From Zanthoxylum bungeanum (taxonomy: Eukaryota > Streptophyta > Magnoliopsida > Sapindales > Rutaceae): a stretch of 64,000 bases of DNA. The notes beneath the pieces were generated by a model. That model was given only the letters and a program-made list of their open reading frames with translations. It did not search any database and had not been told where the DNA came from. The position numbers and the translations under genes were made by a program. The stretch's first letter is position 1. Each line of letters opens with the position of its first letter. Location of the stretch: assembly GCA_019454045.1 (NCBI GenBank), contig SKCR01038891.1, forward strand, positions 62,001 to 126,000, in the 5' to 3' direction. This document shows, piece after piece, positions 23,701 to 36,239 of the stretch.

Positions 23701-23859
23701 ATACCTCTCAGGTTGTTTTCTGACTCTTTCCGACCTACGTGGTTCTTGTGTATTCGAAGATTGTGGTACAGTTTCATCCCTGATGAACTATTCATGTTCC
23801 ATTAAGGATTCTGTTCCAGGAACAGTGTCACTCCGATTTTCATCAAGTTCTACTTTCCT

Positions 23860-24780
23860 CCCACTTACCACTGCATTTAGGAATTCATTCTCAAGGAAAC
23901 CGCATGTAGAGCAACAAATACTTTGTTCTCTTATGGGTGATAGAAGTGATATCCTTTGGTTTCCCTAGGATATCCTACAAATAGGCATTTATCCGATTTG
24001 TGTTCAAGTTTGGTACCTTCCAAACGTTTGACGTATGCCCAGCAACCCCAAATCTTCAGGAATGAGAAACCCAGTTTCTTTCTTATCCATATTTCATACG
24101 GAGTCTGTTGAACAGACTTTGACGGAACCTTATTCAAAATAAGTATTGTACTGTTCAATGTATATCCTCAGAATGAAATAGGTAGCTCTGTACGACTCAT
24201 CATAGACCTTACCATGTCTAACAAAGTTCGGTTTCTCCATTCAGACTCACCGTTTAATTGCGGTGTTCCGGGAGGAGTCCACTGTGAAAGAATACCATAT
24301 TCTTTCAAATAATCAAGAAACTCATTGCTTAAGTATTTGCCACCACGGTCCAACCGTAATGTCTTAATACTTTTGCCGGTCTATTTTTCTACTTCGTGTC
24401 GAAACTCTTTGAATTTCTCAAAGGTTTCCGACTTGTGTCTCATAAGATACACATAACCATAACATGATGCATCATCCTTAAAGGTTACGAAGTATTCATA
24501 TCCACCTCTAGCCTGGCTAGACATGGGCCCACATACGTCACTATGAACGAGGGCTAACAATTCAGTGGTACGTGCACCTTTACCGCTAAAAGGTGATTTA
24601 TGCATCTTGCCTAATAAACAAGATTCGCAGACGTCATATGAATTTGGATCAAATCCATCCAAGTACCCACTCTTCGAAAGTGTGGATATACGTGTCTTCT
24701 TTATGTGTCCCAGACGACAATTCCACATGTAAGTTTCATCTTTGTTACTTACTTTAAGCCTTTTGTTTGTTACATTATAT
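23860..24780 (-). pseudogene. pol: Integrase of Copia-3
   Basis: Open piece 24381-24899 runs from the C-terminal part of protease through pre-integrase (WNCRLGHIKKTRISTLSKSG), the ESCLLGKM zinc-region and LVHSDVCGP to TFKDDASCYGYVY. The third acidic residue region GGKYLSNEF (24335-24350) reads K where E is expected, a G-to-A change at a catalytic position. Open pieces 24168-24353 and 23931-24158 carry the rest. Confidence 0.85.
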
Positions 24781-25222
24781 GTTTGAGATTCATTCATATT
24801 CAAAATATAAAGACCATTATTTACATCAGCAGTGCAAATTTCCATATCATTTTTATACATAAAACACCCAGTGTTTCTAATACAAAAGTATACCCACATT
24901 GGGCTAACATAGATACAGAAATAATATTCCTAGTCAAACTAGGTACATAATAACAGTCTGTAAGTTTAAGTACATGCCCCGAGGGTAGTTCCAAAACAAA
25001 AGTGCCAACTGCCAAAACGGTGACTCGTGTCCCAGTTCCAACGCGGAGGTCAATCTCTCCTGAGGCCAGTCTCCTGCTAATCTGTAGATCCTGCACATCA
25101 GTACATATATGAGTACCAAAACCAGAATAAAAAATCCAATTTTTAAAACTAGTAGTAGACATGTTTATTTCTATAACAAACATATCTGAAGCCGGTCCCT
25201 TGCCCGCTTTGATTTCATTCAT
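24781..25222 (-). pseudogene. pol: Protease of Copia-3, catalytic Asp lost
   Basis: Open piece 24821-25222 encodes the protease and includes WIFYSGFGTH where Copia-2 has WIFDSGCGTH. The catalytic Asp is thus Tyr (GAT to TAT). The rest of the domain, including ELPSGHVLKLTDCYYVPSLT, is well kept. Confidence 0.88.
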
Positions 25223-25239
25223 GTGTGCCTTGTACTCGC

Positions 25240-26032
25240 GGCAGTCACGTTTCCAGTGACCCCGCTTCCCGCACTACAGACATACATCTTGTGATTTGTC
25301 CTTACCCTTCCCAGAAGGTTTTGACGATTTGGCCTTGCTTTTCTTCTTCTTCTTATTCTTTACACCTCCAATCGCCTTGGGCCAAGCCCTCGGAGTCTGA
25401 GATGTTGAAGCGAAGTGTGCCTCGCGCTTCTTGCTCTTTAGGAGCTATTTTTCTGCTTCGCGCAGTGTGGACATCAACTCTCCAAGAGTTTGGTCTTGGT
25501 TCAACATATTATAGTTCATGATGAACCCACTCCAAGTGTCAGGGAGAGACTGTAAGATCAAATCTACTGAAGTCTCAGCCTCGAAGACAATGCCCATCTG
25601 TCCCAGCTGCTCAATGTCAGCAATCATCTGTGACACATGGTGCTCAACAGACGTACCCTCTGACATGTGAGCACGAAAGAGCTTCTTCTGCAACTCATAT
25701 CTTTGCGATCTAAGATTAGATCGGTGAAGATCATGCAACTCCGCCATCATCTCATAGGGATCCAATCCCTTATTTTGACGACGGAATTGCGGAGTCATAG
25801 CAGCAAGCATTACCAATTGAGCAGTCGCGTTGTCATCACTATGAGTCTTCCAAAGCTCTAGCTCAAGCAACTGATCAGGTCGGGGGTTAGGCCCAAGAGG
25901 TCTCTCTATAGTGTAGAGTAACTTCTCGGATCCTAGGACAATCCTGAGATTCATATCACAATCTTGAAAGTTTGTGCCATTAAAGACATTATCGCCCATG
26001 GTAATATCCCAAATGCTTAACTTTCCTGTCAT
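25240..26032 (-). pseudogene. gag: gag of Copia-3, nearly intact
   Basis: From the start ATG at 26032 (chosen by alignment with the Copia-2 start) a single frame runs to 25445, 196 codons covering the UBN2-type Gag domain (NGTNFQDCDMNLRIVLGSEK ... YELQKKLF ... LPDTWSGFIMNYNM). A stop at 25445 and a CAG-to-TAG stop inside the zinc knuckle near 25275 cut off the nucleocapsid; the knuckle otherwise reads C-L-*-C-G-K-R-G-H-W-K-R-D-C. Confidence 0.88.
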
Positions 26033-28195
26033 CTTAATCGTAATAGTCCAACTATTCAATTAACGATGTAGGGTACAGTATAACTGTTACAAGAAAAATA
26101 ATAAAATATTAGTCCAACTAATAAATATAATTGACGAAATAATTTTGAAAGCGCGTAAAGCTAAGTATTTGAACGAAATTGCAAATTCAATACTAGCCTC
26201 CTACTATTTTTTCGGTGTGACCTCTAACCCTCTGTTGAGTACTCGGAAAACCTAGTTTCCCAGTGGGCTAGGATCTCATTAATAACACACAACCTTGACT
26301 TTGGCCAACAAGCTGTATGATATTTAACTAGGTAGATCTCTAAGATCAATTGGATCTCATCCAATTCCTAGATCCAGTAGGTGGACCTCCAAGTCCGAAA
26401 CATATATACAATATATATGCCAATATATCCAATATATTTTCCTAACCTTTTCCTCTGAATCAACTAAGCCTTGGCTTTGGCACAACAAGCTTATTGACTT
26501 TGGAAAGCTTCGTTATCGATGTCGATGGACAAGAAGTTATCTTGACTTAAGCCAACAAATCACAACTTGGACAAGACATATGATATGGAACAAAGCCTTC
26601 ATGATTCAAACACATCTGCGATGGACAAAGGTCTTGACTTTGGCCAACAAACCAGTGCCAATCTTGGATCTTGAGTAAGAATCACTCAATGGAAGGAAAA
26701 CGCTTAATATTTGTTGAGGGTTTTTCGCGTAAATTGGCAACCAATTTATTATCTTTGTTAGGTCTGATCATACACCCTTAAACATGCATTCTAAAAGCAT
26801 AATAAGGCGCGGTAAATAAATTAATAATGATATGCGAATGGATATCTCACAGATTGTTCCTAGAATAAATCACTCCATTTCCCCTCCCCGGCTAGCACTA
26901 TTCTAACCAATTACATAATACAATTAGAGAAACCTCATTAACATTGAGGGGAATTAGGTGAGAAGAGAATTACAAATAATCGAGAGATAAGGCTAGACAC
27001 GCAGGTCCAATTTAATAAATTCTAAATTTACAACAATTTCCAAAATTGCTCTTTCCCTTCTAATATCCATCCGATATACATTATTCATTCAACACATCCA
27101 TGTATTCACACAAAGCATGTTATTCAATCAATCTAATCCAATTAATTAATCTTTGAATAAAGTGATCATCCAATGTTCAAACAACGATTTGATTTGCGCG
27201 AGTCCAACTCGTTTAAGAATAAGTACTCAAAGTGCGAATTCTTGAATTATATCGAACTACAATTTAAATCTAATTTAATTCGTATTCAATACTAATTCTA
27301 TATTTAATTCCAAATTAAATAATTACACTTTTAATGCGCATTTACGACTTAGATTCCAAATCTAATCTAAATGGGTCTCAAAGCCCAATTAACATCCAAT
27401 GTCATTTAATTAAAGTCCAATGAGCTTTCAATTAATTTCTTAAGGCATGGAATTTGGTCAATATGGGTCAAACCCAAATACCAAAGCCCAATTAAGGAAT
27501 CACCCTATTTGCCAAGAAACCAATTTCGGCCCATTAGGCCCAATTAAACATAAAAGGCCCATTTGTTATAGTTGGACTTAATGGAATGGTTTAGGCCCAA
27601 TTTGGATCCAATCCAATTGACCTAAACCAACTTGGCCCAACCAAGCCCATTAGGCCCAAATACAACATTATAAGCCCAATTCTAAATTAAGCCCAATTAA
27701 TCAAATTCTAAAATTCCAAATTTCATAATTTAATTAATTAATGTGTATTACATTAATTAATTATCTAAATTAACATTTCCAAAATATCAATTTAATCAAT
27801 TAATCATGCTTAGTCATCATCAATACATGTCCAACATTATTCAAACAAAAATAATCTCATTCCATGCTTTGAAGCTCACGGCATTTGTAGGGATTTTATA
27901 TCCGATTCCGATTTCAATCCGATTGAATCTCAAATCAATATATCCAAGTCTTTAAACTCATCCAATGATCAAAAGAACCAAAAAAATACCATGACTTTAG
28001 GGCATATATGTATTCAGCCATCATACCCAAATTAGGGAAAAATAATCCAATTAGTTTTTCATCAATTTGATCATGCATAACTCCAAGTTATCAACATTCA
28101 AGCATACTCAAACAAACAATTTGATTAAAACATGCTCAAATCAAATTTTCCCAAATTTTAATATATTAACCCTAATCAAATTTCATGCTCAAATG
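26033..28195 (-). other. Non-coding leader of Copia-3
   Basis: Homologous to the Copia-1 and Copia-2 leaders. It includes the reverse complement of the 18-base motif (CTTGACTTTGGCCAACAA at about 26285 and 26633) and the RGCCCA cluster at about 27370-27680. No gene is seen. Confidence 0.8.
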
Positions 28196-28209
28196 GCTCC
28201 ATGATACCA
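28196..28209 (-). promoter_or_regulatory. Primer binding site of Copia-3 (variant)
   Basis: Minus strand TGGTATCATGGAGC, adjacent to the LTR. It has TG where an A or nothing is expected within the tRNA-iMet site, so priming may be weakened. Confidence 0.8.
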
Positions 28210-28210
28210 T

Positions 28211-30074
28211 TGTTGGGTTTCTAAGGTGTCCCAAGATCATTTAAGCAATGAAACATGTGAATACTCAAAGAAGAATTTGCGGAATAATACTCACTTTGAT
28301 CGGATGTTGGATGCGTCAAATACAAAACTTTGCTCCTTGAAGTTTCGGCCAAGCTCCTCATTTGGGGATGAAATCCAAGCTCCAAGCTTTGTTGTTGATT
28401 CCAAGCTCAAGGATTGGTTTCCCTATCACCTTATATGATTCCTTGATGTGTGCTAGCACTAAGAAAAATTGCACTTTGGGCGTGAACTTAGAAAGAGAGA
28501 AGAAGTGTGAATGACTTGTGTATTTGATTTCTAAAATCAAAAATAAAAGATATACCAAATATCTAATATTTGGTAAAAAGTCAATCAATTTAACTTTGAG
28601 TGTAAAACAAGCATCCATCATTTCCTACACTAACTTCCATCACCAAAAAGGTGAATGAATGACTAGTGATGTGACTTGATGTGACTTGTGGGCCCCACTT
28701 GAATTCAAAATCTGAGTGGGCCCGCAAACACTCCCGGGCTCGGGTTCGCTAATTCCGAATTAACGAATTATCCGTTGCGACGTAATTAAATCAAATTTAA
28801 TTAAATAATTATGCATAGCAAAATTACTATTCACGTCGCTAGCGAATTAATTCTAAATTAACTCGTTCGCCCGAATTAAAATCTAATTTTAATTCCGTTA
28901 TGAAATCTAATTTCATTTAATATATCGAATATATTATTTTATCGATTAATTCCAAATTAATCGTTCTCTCTCTTCAAATAGTATTTTATCCCATATAAAA
29001 TCTCTCCGTAATTAATCCTAGATTAATTATGTTCGAATCATACGTCATCGGAATCTTAATCTTCGGAAGCGACCCATGAGATCCCTGGATATGTTGGCAG
29101 TAAATCCGGTCGTCGGACTATCCAAACACGTACGTACCTAGTACTACATTTTTACCGATTTATGAGACATGGTTGGCTTCTAGCAAAACACCGTGCCTAC
29201 CCAATTCTCCAGAAATATTCTTAAAGGAATATATAATCTATGTCAGGCGTAGTATACATAGTATTGCATATTGCGATCTAGTATTAGATGGTCACATGCA
29301 AGGCCTAGGGCTTATATAGTGTCTGCCCCGTACGAAGCATATATCGGATCACAAGCAACTAGTCTCTTTAATCGGATAATCATGACCTTGTCATATTATC
29401 CCGACGGTTGCAACCAATTAGAGTACCAGTTCTGTATCCTTGCGTGATCATCATCTCCATATGACTGAAGTGATACTTCCGTCTTGACATCACACCCAAT
29501 ACACTACGATTCTCAATAAACCCAGAAGAGGTGTACACAGAACTTGTTAAAGTCCCGGACGACCAAAACCAAAACGTATTGATTGTCGCAAGTACTAGCG
29601 ATGCAAGTCTCAGGTTAAGACCAAATACACCTACCCTAATGCGGATTTCCATAGAAACATAGTCATACTACCAATGGGATTCCGCGGGGTCTATCCAGAG
29701 CGAAGCTGTTTCCGTACCATCGGTAAACACAACCTCCTATCACACTTGCATAAGTATCCAATACTTAAATATATGAGAACTATGCTGTTACGCTTCTATA
29801 ACACGCACAAGTGCAATATTAGTCTATCCGCATTATCGATGTCCAGTCTCGATAATACTACGACTAGGGATATTTAATGATTAAACCTTTATGGATTGAT
29901 ATTGTCTCATATCTAATAATCCGGAACTAATCATAAGGACTTTTATCATTTATATATTTAAGTAATCAAATTACAAAATGATAAAATGCAATTTCATTGT
30001 CACATAGTTAATTTGCACAAAAAACCACAATGTCTTTTACAAATAGTGACGCTATGGGTCATAATTGTCCAACA
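28211..30074 (-). repeat. 5' LTR of Copia-3 (right copy)
   Basis: 1864 bases, near-identical to 20147-22068 with a 58-base deletion at about 28470. Palindrome array at 28735-29040. Confidence 0.95.
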
Positions 30075-30520
30075 GAAGCACCTCGCCATCTACTCAACAC
30101 AATTCGGGAATGAAGCCCAGAGATCGAAACATCTCACACCTAGGATGGTTCGGCAATGAAGCCCAGGGGTCGAAGCACCTCGCCATCAACTCAGCACAGT
30201 TCGGGAATGAAGCCCAGTGATCGAAGCATCTCACACCCAGGATGGTTCGGGAATGAAGCCCAGAGGTCGAAGCACCTCGCCAACAACTCAACTCAGTTCG
30301 GGAATGAAGCCCAGAGATCGAAGCATATCACACCCATGATGGTTCGGGAATAAAGCCCAGAGGTCGAAGCACCTAGCCATCAACTCAACTTAGTTCGGGA
30401 AATAATCCCAGAGATCGAAGCATCTCACACCCAGCATGGGTCGGGAAGAAATCCCAGGGGTCAAAGCACCTCGCCATCAACTCAACTCAGAGATCGAAAA
30501 ATCTCACACCAGCAACGAAA
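30075..30520 (+). repeat. Minisatellite of Tat-A, continuation after Copia-3
   Basis: Continues the ~97-bp two-part unit in phase from 20146, for about four and a half more units. The first five bases GAAGC are the right target duplication of Copia-3. The units decay towards 30520. Confidence 0.92.
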
Positions 30521-30612
30521 CAACAGGTATGTCTGGCAATGGCCGACGAACCAGGTAAGCAAAAATGCATGCATGACTTTGATAGGGTTGTCACTGTACA
30601 CACTGCACAAGC

Positions 30613-30631
30613 CCCATCAAAGTGGGGGCGA
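30613..30631 (+). promoter_or_regulatory. Polypurine tract of Tat-A
   Basis: CATCAAAGTGGGGGCGAA lies directly before the LTR start TGTAGACA. The same tract, CATCAAAGTGGGGGTGAC on the minus strand, precedes the Tat-C 3' LTR (41985-42002). Confidence 0.85.
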
Positions 30632-31132
30632 ATGTAGACACTGCATTTTTGCATAAGCCCAATGATGAGCCTCGTATGGAGGAACTACCTGAAAAGTTGC
30701 GGAAGTTGCGAAAAACGAATACCGGAAGGAAGGAAAACCTCCAAAATTAGCACCTCATCGGATTCAGACTCACTAGCCAGCCTCGGATTCGCTCAGTCAG
30801 TTTCTGTTTCAAACCTTAGCCTCACCCCAAGACCCCATGCAATCCATCCACACGGCCAAGGCCCATGTAATCCAACCCATGCACACGCCCAAATCTTCCC
30901 AAATATATAAAATCCCATGCAATTCACATGTGAAAATTCCCTCATCAACACCTTCCAATTTAACAAGATATGAAGTCCCATGCATTCCACATGCTAAAAT
31001 CCCCTCAAATCACTTTTCGATTTAATGAGATTTTGAAATCACCTCATCACCAAATTTACAAGATTCTTTCCCAAAATAAATTTCCAAAATAGACATGATT
31101 TGTTCCCTTATTTAGAGATCCTTTCAAAATAT

Positions 31133-31140
31133 TATAAAAG
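31133..31140 (+). promoter_or_regulatory. TATA box in the Tat-A LTR
   Basis: TATAAAAG about 500 bases into the LTR, followed by a leader-like CA/A-rich sequence. This is a likely core promoter for the element RNA. Confidence 0.55.
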
Positions 31141-31239
31141 GGACACCAAATAATCACAAAGAGGAGGCTTCAGGTGTGAACTACAAAGAAAAACCCTAGA
31201 CCTTGGACGACTCCCTTCTTATTCTTCTTACCACCGAAA

Positions 31240-31890
31240 CTACACACAAATACAACCCTGAAACACCGAACAAACACAACCCTAAAATATCGAGAAACAC
31301 AACCCTAAAACACCAAAAAACAAACAGCAAACCAAAATCGAAAACACCAACCAACCAAAATCGAAACAAACCAGCAGCCCACCACCGTGAAACATAGCCA
31401 AAAAACCAAAACAAACCAGCAGTCCACCACCGAGAAAAATAGCAAAACAAACCAGCAAAAACAACCAACTAAATAACCAAAACCAGCAACCTAAATCACC
31501 GAAACAGTTAGCCAAAACAGTGAACCAAAACAACCAAAAATAGTAGCCCAAAAACAACCACAAATCACCAAAAACAGTGAACCAAAAAAGACCACCAAAT
31601 CCAACCGAAATAGTGAACCTAAATCACCGAAATAATGAACCAAAACAACTAAAAACAGCAGCCCAAAAAACCCAAAAAACTGCAACCCAAAAACAACCAT
31701 AACAGCTGCCAAATAACAACAAAAATAGCAGCAAAAAATAACCAAAATAGCAGCCAATAAACAACCAAAAATAGCAAATAGCGCAACCAGCAAACCAGTA
31801 AAACAACAACAAAAAAACAGCAACCAGAAACAGCAAAATAGCAACCAGAAACAACGAACCAGCAACCAAAAATAGCGAACCAGTGAACCA
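31240..31890 (+). repeat. AACCAAAAC-rich degenerate tandem array in the Tat-A LTR
   Basis: Irregular AACCAAAACAACCAAAAATAG-type units of roughly 20-30 bases. The complementary CTGGTTGCTG/TTTCTGGTCTCTGCTTC array occupies about 41498-41690 and 51650-51870 in the Tat-C LTRs, but is only about 200 bases there. The long reverse-strand open frames here are products of the repeat, not genes. Confidence 0.8.
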
Positions 31891-33978
31891 AGCTTCGATC
31901 CTTCCGGCAACGGCCTAACGCACTTCCGAGAAATCAACTTGAAAGGTAAGACCTGAGGGCACCCTTACCCTATTTATTTTTATAGTTCTGGACGCTGTAT
32001 GCCTGGTTGGACATGAAATACGTCCAGCCGGGTATGCAAAGTCCTACATCAAAGATGACTAAATTTCTGGTCACATTATTTTCTTCTTTGGCATTATTTA
32101 TTTATTTATTATCTTTTATCGTTATGCCATTATTTCGCCTTTATTTTATTTTGTTTATTTTTTTTCATGTTGATGATTATATTTTATGCATTTTTTTACC
32201 TCTTTAGTTATTCATTATCCGTTTTCATGTTTATTTTTATGTCCGTTTACATTACATTGATGATTATGTATGTGATTATCCCTTGCGATATATCGGATGG
32301 AAATCCAGAGATAAATTCCGTAGCCGAATCCGAATGGACGGTAGTGCGGTCTGTACTTGGGATACAACTCCACGTACCACTCGGGAAATATTCATATATG
32401 CGTGATTAACCCCCCTTTTTGTTTGCTATTTATTTATCGACGCTTTTCCCACTTATCTTTGTTTATTATAGTGTTCGTTACCGCATTTTGTACTTCCTAA
32501 TTTAATATGCTTTTATTATTTATATTAATGTTTATGGGTGTGCAAATTTGTGTTTATTTGAATTATCTTGCATGAACTGCATAAGACTTGTCTATACCAT
32601 TGTGTGAACCCATCCATTATACTGGCATAAGTAAGGGACCATTCTGAACCCAACGGTTTGAGGTCTTCCCTTGGGAGGGGTGAATGCAGCCTTAAATTTT
32701 TTCCCAGTTCACACTGGGTGACGACTCATTTATTCTCCGGTTTAGTCCCCCAGGGGCTACTCCGTACTCTCTACGGGCTGCGAGCCCAACAGTGTCGTGG
32801 TCGCCGAGCATCATAGGCATAGCGGTAAACCCCGCTTCGCTCCTACACTACCGAAGAGAAGAAAACGGTCCCTCTTTCTTTGATTTAGTTTCATGTTCGA
32901 ATAATATGAAATTTAGTGTAACGTAGCTTAAATGTTAATTTATATTTTCATTAGCTTATATTATCAATCAACATTTTCTATCATATATTATAGAAAAGAC
33001 GAAAAGCTTTTTTTGACGCAATTATACCCACCGTGCTTATTGGTGGCCCACGGTGGCCATATGGATGCTGAAAACGATGATAAAAGAGCAGAAAACATCG
33101 CAAGCTCCGTGTCTTGATCCTGGCTCGTCGTTTCGATCCATATTTCGAGCCAACCACCAAATCAAAGCTTGTGGAACGTACTACGAGACTGCCCGATGAC
33201 ATTTTGTCAATCGATGCTTGGTTTTGGGCAAAACGAGGAAGAAACACATGATGAATAGTGATACCCACGAGCCCAAATGCTCCGCTTCGTATTCCATCGA
33301 TGTTACATGTTCGTGGTCACGTTTGGAGTCTGGTGGTGCCCTCAGAATTTCGGTAAGACATCCCAATAAAAACTCGTTAATTTCAAGTGAAGTGTATTAT
33401 ATTTGGATGCCCAGTAGATTCATAGAGTTATGTATTGATCTGTATTGAGTTAATTGAGCATGAATGTGTTGAATATATGCTATTGGTAGCATCCGAATGA
33501 AATCGGAACGAATTAGATCGATCTAGTAGATTATGTGAGTTTCTGGTAAAATTTGATTCCGTGTACGCCGATGTTTTGATGAACATAATGATATATGTGA
33601 GTTATTATGATGATATGATGATGTTTAGATGATTCTGGAAAGTTCCAGAAGGTTTAGGATCATTCCGTAGCATTTTCAGAAATTTTTTCAGAAGATTTTC
33701 TAAAAACGTATAATTTGAGGATTTAAGTTAACTGGTTGACTTAGAACTGTGTATCTGGTGTATTAAGAGTAATAAAACTGAAATTAATGCAATAAGACTT
33801 GATTTTGGTATTTTGGGAAAGTCCAAAAATTCATAATAATTGAGTCGAGAATTCCACATAACAGTGATTCTAACCGTATTTCACCGTTTGTTTTGACATA
33901 TATGACTATAATCAGGAGTATTCGCGAGGCCAGGTAAGTATTGCATGCGATGAGTACTTGACGTATTGTTTGATTTTC

Positions 33979-33979
<1 letters not shown>

Positions 33980-34011
<32 letters not shown>
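33980..34011. repeat. (TA)n microsatellite
   Basis: An uninterrupted run of about 15 TA dinucleotides following TTTAA, then ATGTTTGTGTGG. Confidence 0.9.
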
Positions 34012-34013
<2 letters not shown>

Positions 34014-34184
34014 TGTGTGGGTGTTTGTATATATGTATAGATATGTCGGTATAACCAGTGTAAGAATAATATGAGATGTAGGATTATTGTTTCACAGTTT
34101 GCGAGTTACTTGACAATGGTTGATAGATTTGATACGTGTTGTGTGATGAGCCTGATATGTGTGGAGATACTCTTGTTTATTTGT

Positions 34185-34831
34185 TTTTCATAAAAAAATG
34201 TTTTGAAAAGTTTTACTTTCGAACAAGATGTATTTGATTTCTCTCATGATATGATATGATATGTTTCTGCCACAGTATTTGAACTAAGTTTTTCCTTGTT
34301 TTATGATTTTTGATTTCATTTTGGTGCTTGTATAGGGTCATATCCATCTGAAATGGGCCGACTTATTACCCTCTGTCAACATGAGCTTGCTTTCGTACAT
34401 TGTCCGGTTAGAGCGCGCAACACAGACATTGGACGCTTGATTTATTTGTCCAGTTGAGTTGGTTCCAAGACGCTTAATACATATTTATGATAATATTGGT
34501 TTGATTTCGTTTACAACAGATTAGTTTTATGATATATTTTGAATACTATTGTTTAATGATTTTTCTGAAAATGTATTTTGAAAAGTTTATTTTCAGTAAG
34601 ATTTTATTTTGAATGAGATGTGTTTGATTTTCGCTTATAATATGATAAAATATGTTTATGCCACAACACTCGCACTATATTTTTATTTATTTTATGATTT
34701 TGAACTCGCTGTGGTGCTTGTATATGGTCATGTCCATCTGTAGTGGACCAAGCTGTTACCCTATGTCGACATGAGTTTGCTTTCGTACATTGTCTGGTCA
34801 GTGCGCGTGACTCGGACTTGGATGCTTGATT
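34185..34831 (+). repeat. Diverged tandem duplication, period about 385 bp
   Basis: 34185-34450 and about 34560-34831 share the order ATGTTTTGAAAAGTTT, GATTT, ATATGTTT.TGCCACA, GGTGCTTGTATA.GGTCAT and TTTGCTTTCGTACATTGTC. A third, weaker start of the unit (GAAAATGTTTGAAAAGATTG) is at 34881. Confidence 0.7.
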
Positions 34832-36239
34832 ATTTTTATAATGTATATAGGATATTCTCGTTTTATTATTTTCTTGGAAAAAGAAAATGTTTGAAAAGAT
34901 TGTTTTCAAAAAGTGAGTTTAAAGCGGTTATTTTATGTTATCTGTTTTTGATGATCGATGAGACTGATTGTACATAATTTATATTTGTAAAGTGTGAGTG
35001 AATAGTTTGGTTGATAAATTGGTATTGTGTTATAGTAGTCTTGGTTAGGGAGTCCGTTCGGATGACATTCATCTTATACCTATTCTAAAATAGATAGTGA
35101 GTTTCGTACGAGTATTGTATGCATAAACCAATACTTATATATGTTTATGACTCAATTATGTATTCTTTTCACATTATGACTTTTGATCTTGTTATTTTAT
35201 GACTTTTGATCTCTAAAAGTTATGTACGTCTCTGTTGTTGGCTATATAATATTTTGAAGGTCTAAAATGAGTTAAGATTTTAGATTTGTACATATATGCA
35301 TTTCTCGGAAGTTTGTACGTGGAAAATATACATGAAAATTCTGAAGTTTGAAATATTTTTCGTATATATATGAGTACAAGTAAGCTTTCCAAATTTGTGT
35401 TTGTACGGTTGTTATGTAGAGGATTTGAGATTATATACAAGCTACATTTTTGAATTCGTATATGTAATTATATGTATCTTGAATTTTTAACGTTCAAAAG
35501 GTTTTCCTTATAAGGATTAGTACTTGAGTTATTTTTAAAGAAAATTTTAAACTTTCTGATTTGATGATATTTCAAATATGTTTCATTTTCCGATATATGA
35601 TAAAAGAGCTTAATTTCAGAATTCAAATGATTTGGATATTACAGTTCTCGATTAAAGTTTTGTTTAAATTTCGGTTTTAAGTGTGCCTTATAAACTCAGT
35701 TTCTAGATCATTATATGTAAGTTTTTCATAAGATTTTGTACATAAAAAGTTAAAAGAATAGTACAAAGTTTGAAAGATTTTCAAAATAAGTTTAAGTACA
35801 GTGTTTCTTTGAAATTCTAAATTTGTATGTCTGTGTCGTTTTCCGATGACTATACAATTATATGCTTCCACGCATTTCAGCATAACATTTTAAAGGTTTT
35901 TTGACAAACTTATATATGATTATATATACTATTTTCAAGATTTATTCTTTTTATGGTATGAGTGTGGTTACTTATTGAGTTTTATAACTCACTCCATAAC
36001 AGTTTTCTAGTTTCGCAGGTTGGCAATCAGGTCGATAAGCCATCAAGTTTTTGGAAAGTCCTGCTCTAGATGATGGATCACCCAAGTTGCATTCATCCAC
36101 TTTAGAATCCTTGGATGTGTCGTAGAAGTTTAGAACCCAAGTTACTTATGTTTATGTTTTGAGTCGTGCTGAGCACGATATTGTATGTATATATATATAA
36201 AAGTTTTGATTTGTATGTGTAATTTTGGGCACAGAGCCC

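Larger units (their letters stand above)
20147..30074 (-). mobile_element. Copia-3: structurally complete Ty1/copia element, minus strand
   Basis: 9928 bases with two LTRs (1922 and 1864), primer site, polypurine tract and the full copia domain order read leftwards. It is flanked by a perfect 5-bp duplication, so the boundaries are certain. The LTRs are very similar apart from a 58-base indel, making it one of the younger insertions here, yet its gag-pol contains stops, a frameshift at the RT active site and a lost protease catalytic residue. Confidence 0.95.
18765..32846 (+). mobile_element. Tat-A: 3' end of a Ty3/gypsy Tat-lineage element, split by Copia-3
   Basis: The parts are a downstream spacer (18765-18960), minisatellites (18965-20146 and 30075-30520), a polypurine tract (about 30615-30631) and a 3' LTR (30632-32846). 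Assignment to the Tat lineage rests on homology of the spacer, minisatellite, tract and LTR start to Tat-C in this window, which has diagnostic pol domains. The gag and pol of Tat-A, if they survive, lie upstream of the window beyond Copia-2. Confidence 0.8.
30632..32846 (+). repeat. 3' LTR of Tat-A
   Basis: From TGTAGACACTGC to GCTCCTACA, 2215 bases. Both ends match the Tat-C LTRs. It carries a TATA box (31133-31140) and a low-complexity section (31240-31890) much longer than in Tat-C, which accounts for the greater length. Confidence 0.88.

Noticed and set aside
31196..31937. Long reverse-strand frames rich in Phe, Leu, Trp and Cys that look like membrane proteins
   Set aside because: They are translations of the AACCAAAAC-type low-complexity array inside the Tat-A LTR, open in several frames at once.
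32847..32880. Second primer binding site after the Tat-A LTR
   Set aside because: CTACCGAAGAGAAGAAAACGGTCC has slight similarity to the sequence after the Tat-B site but lacks TGG.GACTCC, and the LTR is already preceded by a polypurine tract.
33001..33448. Possible host exon (frames on both strands, GC-richer than surroundings)
   Set aside because: No recognisable domain, no splice-consistent continuation, and flanked by repeat-like sequence on both sides.
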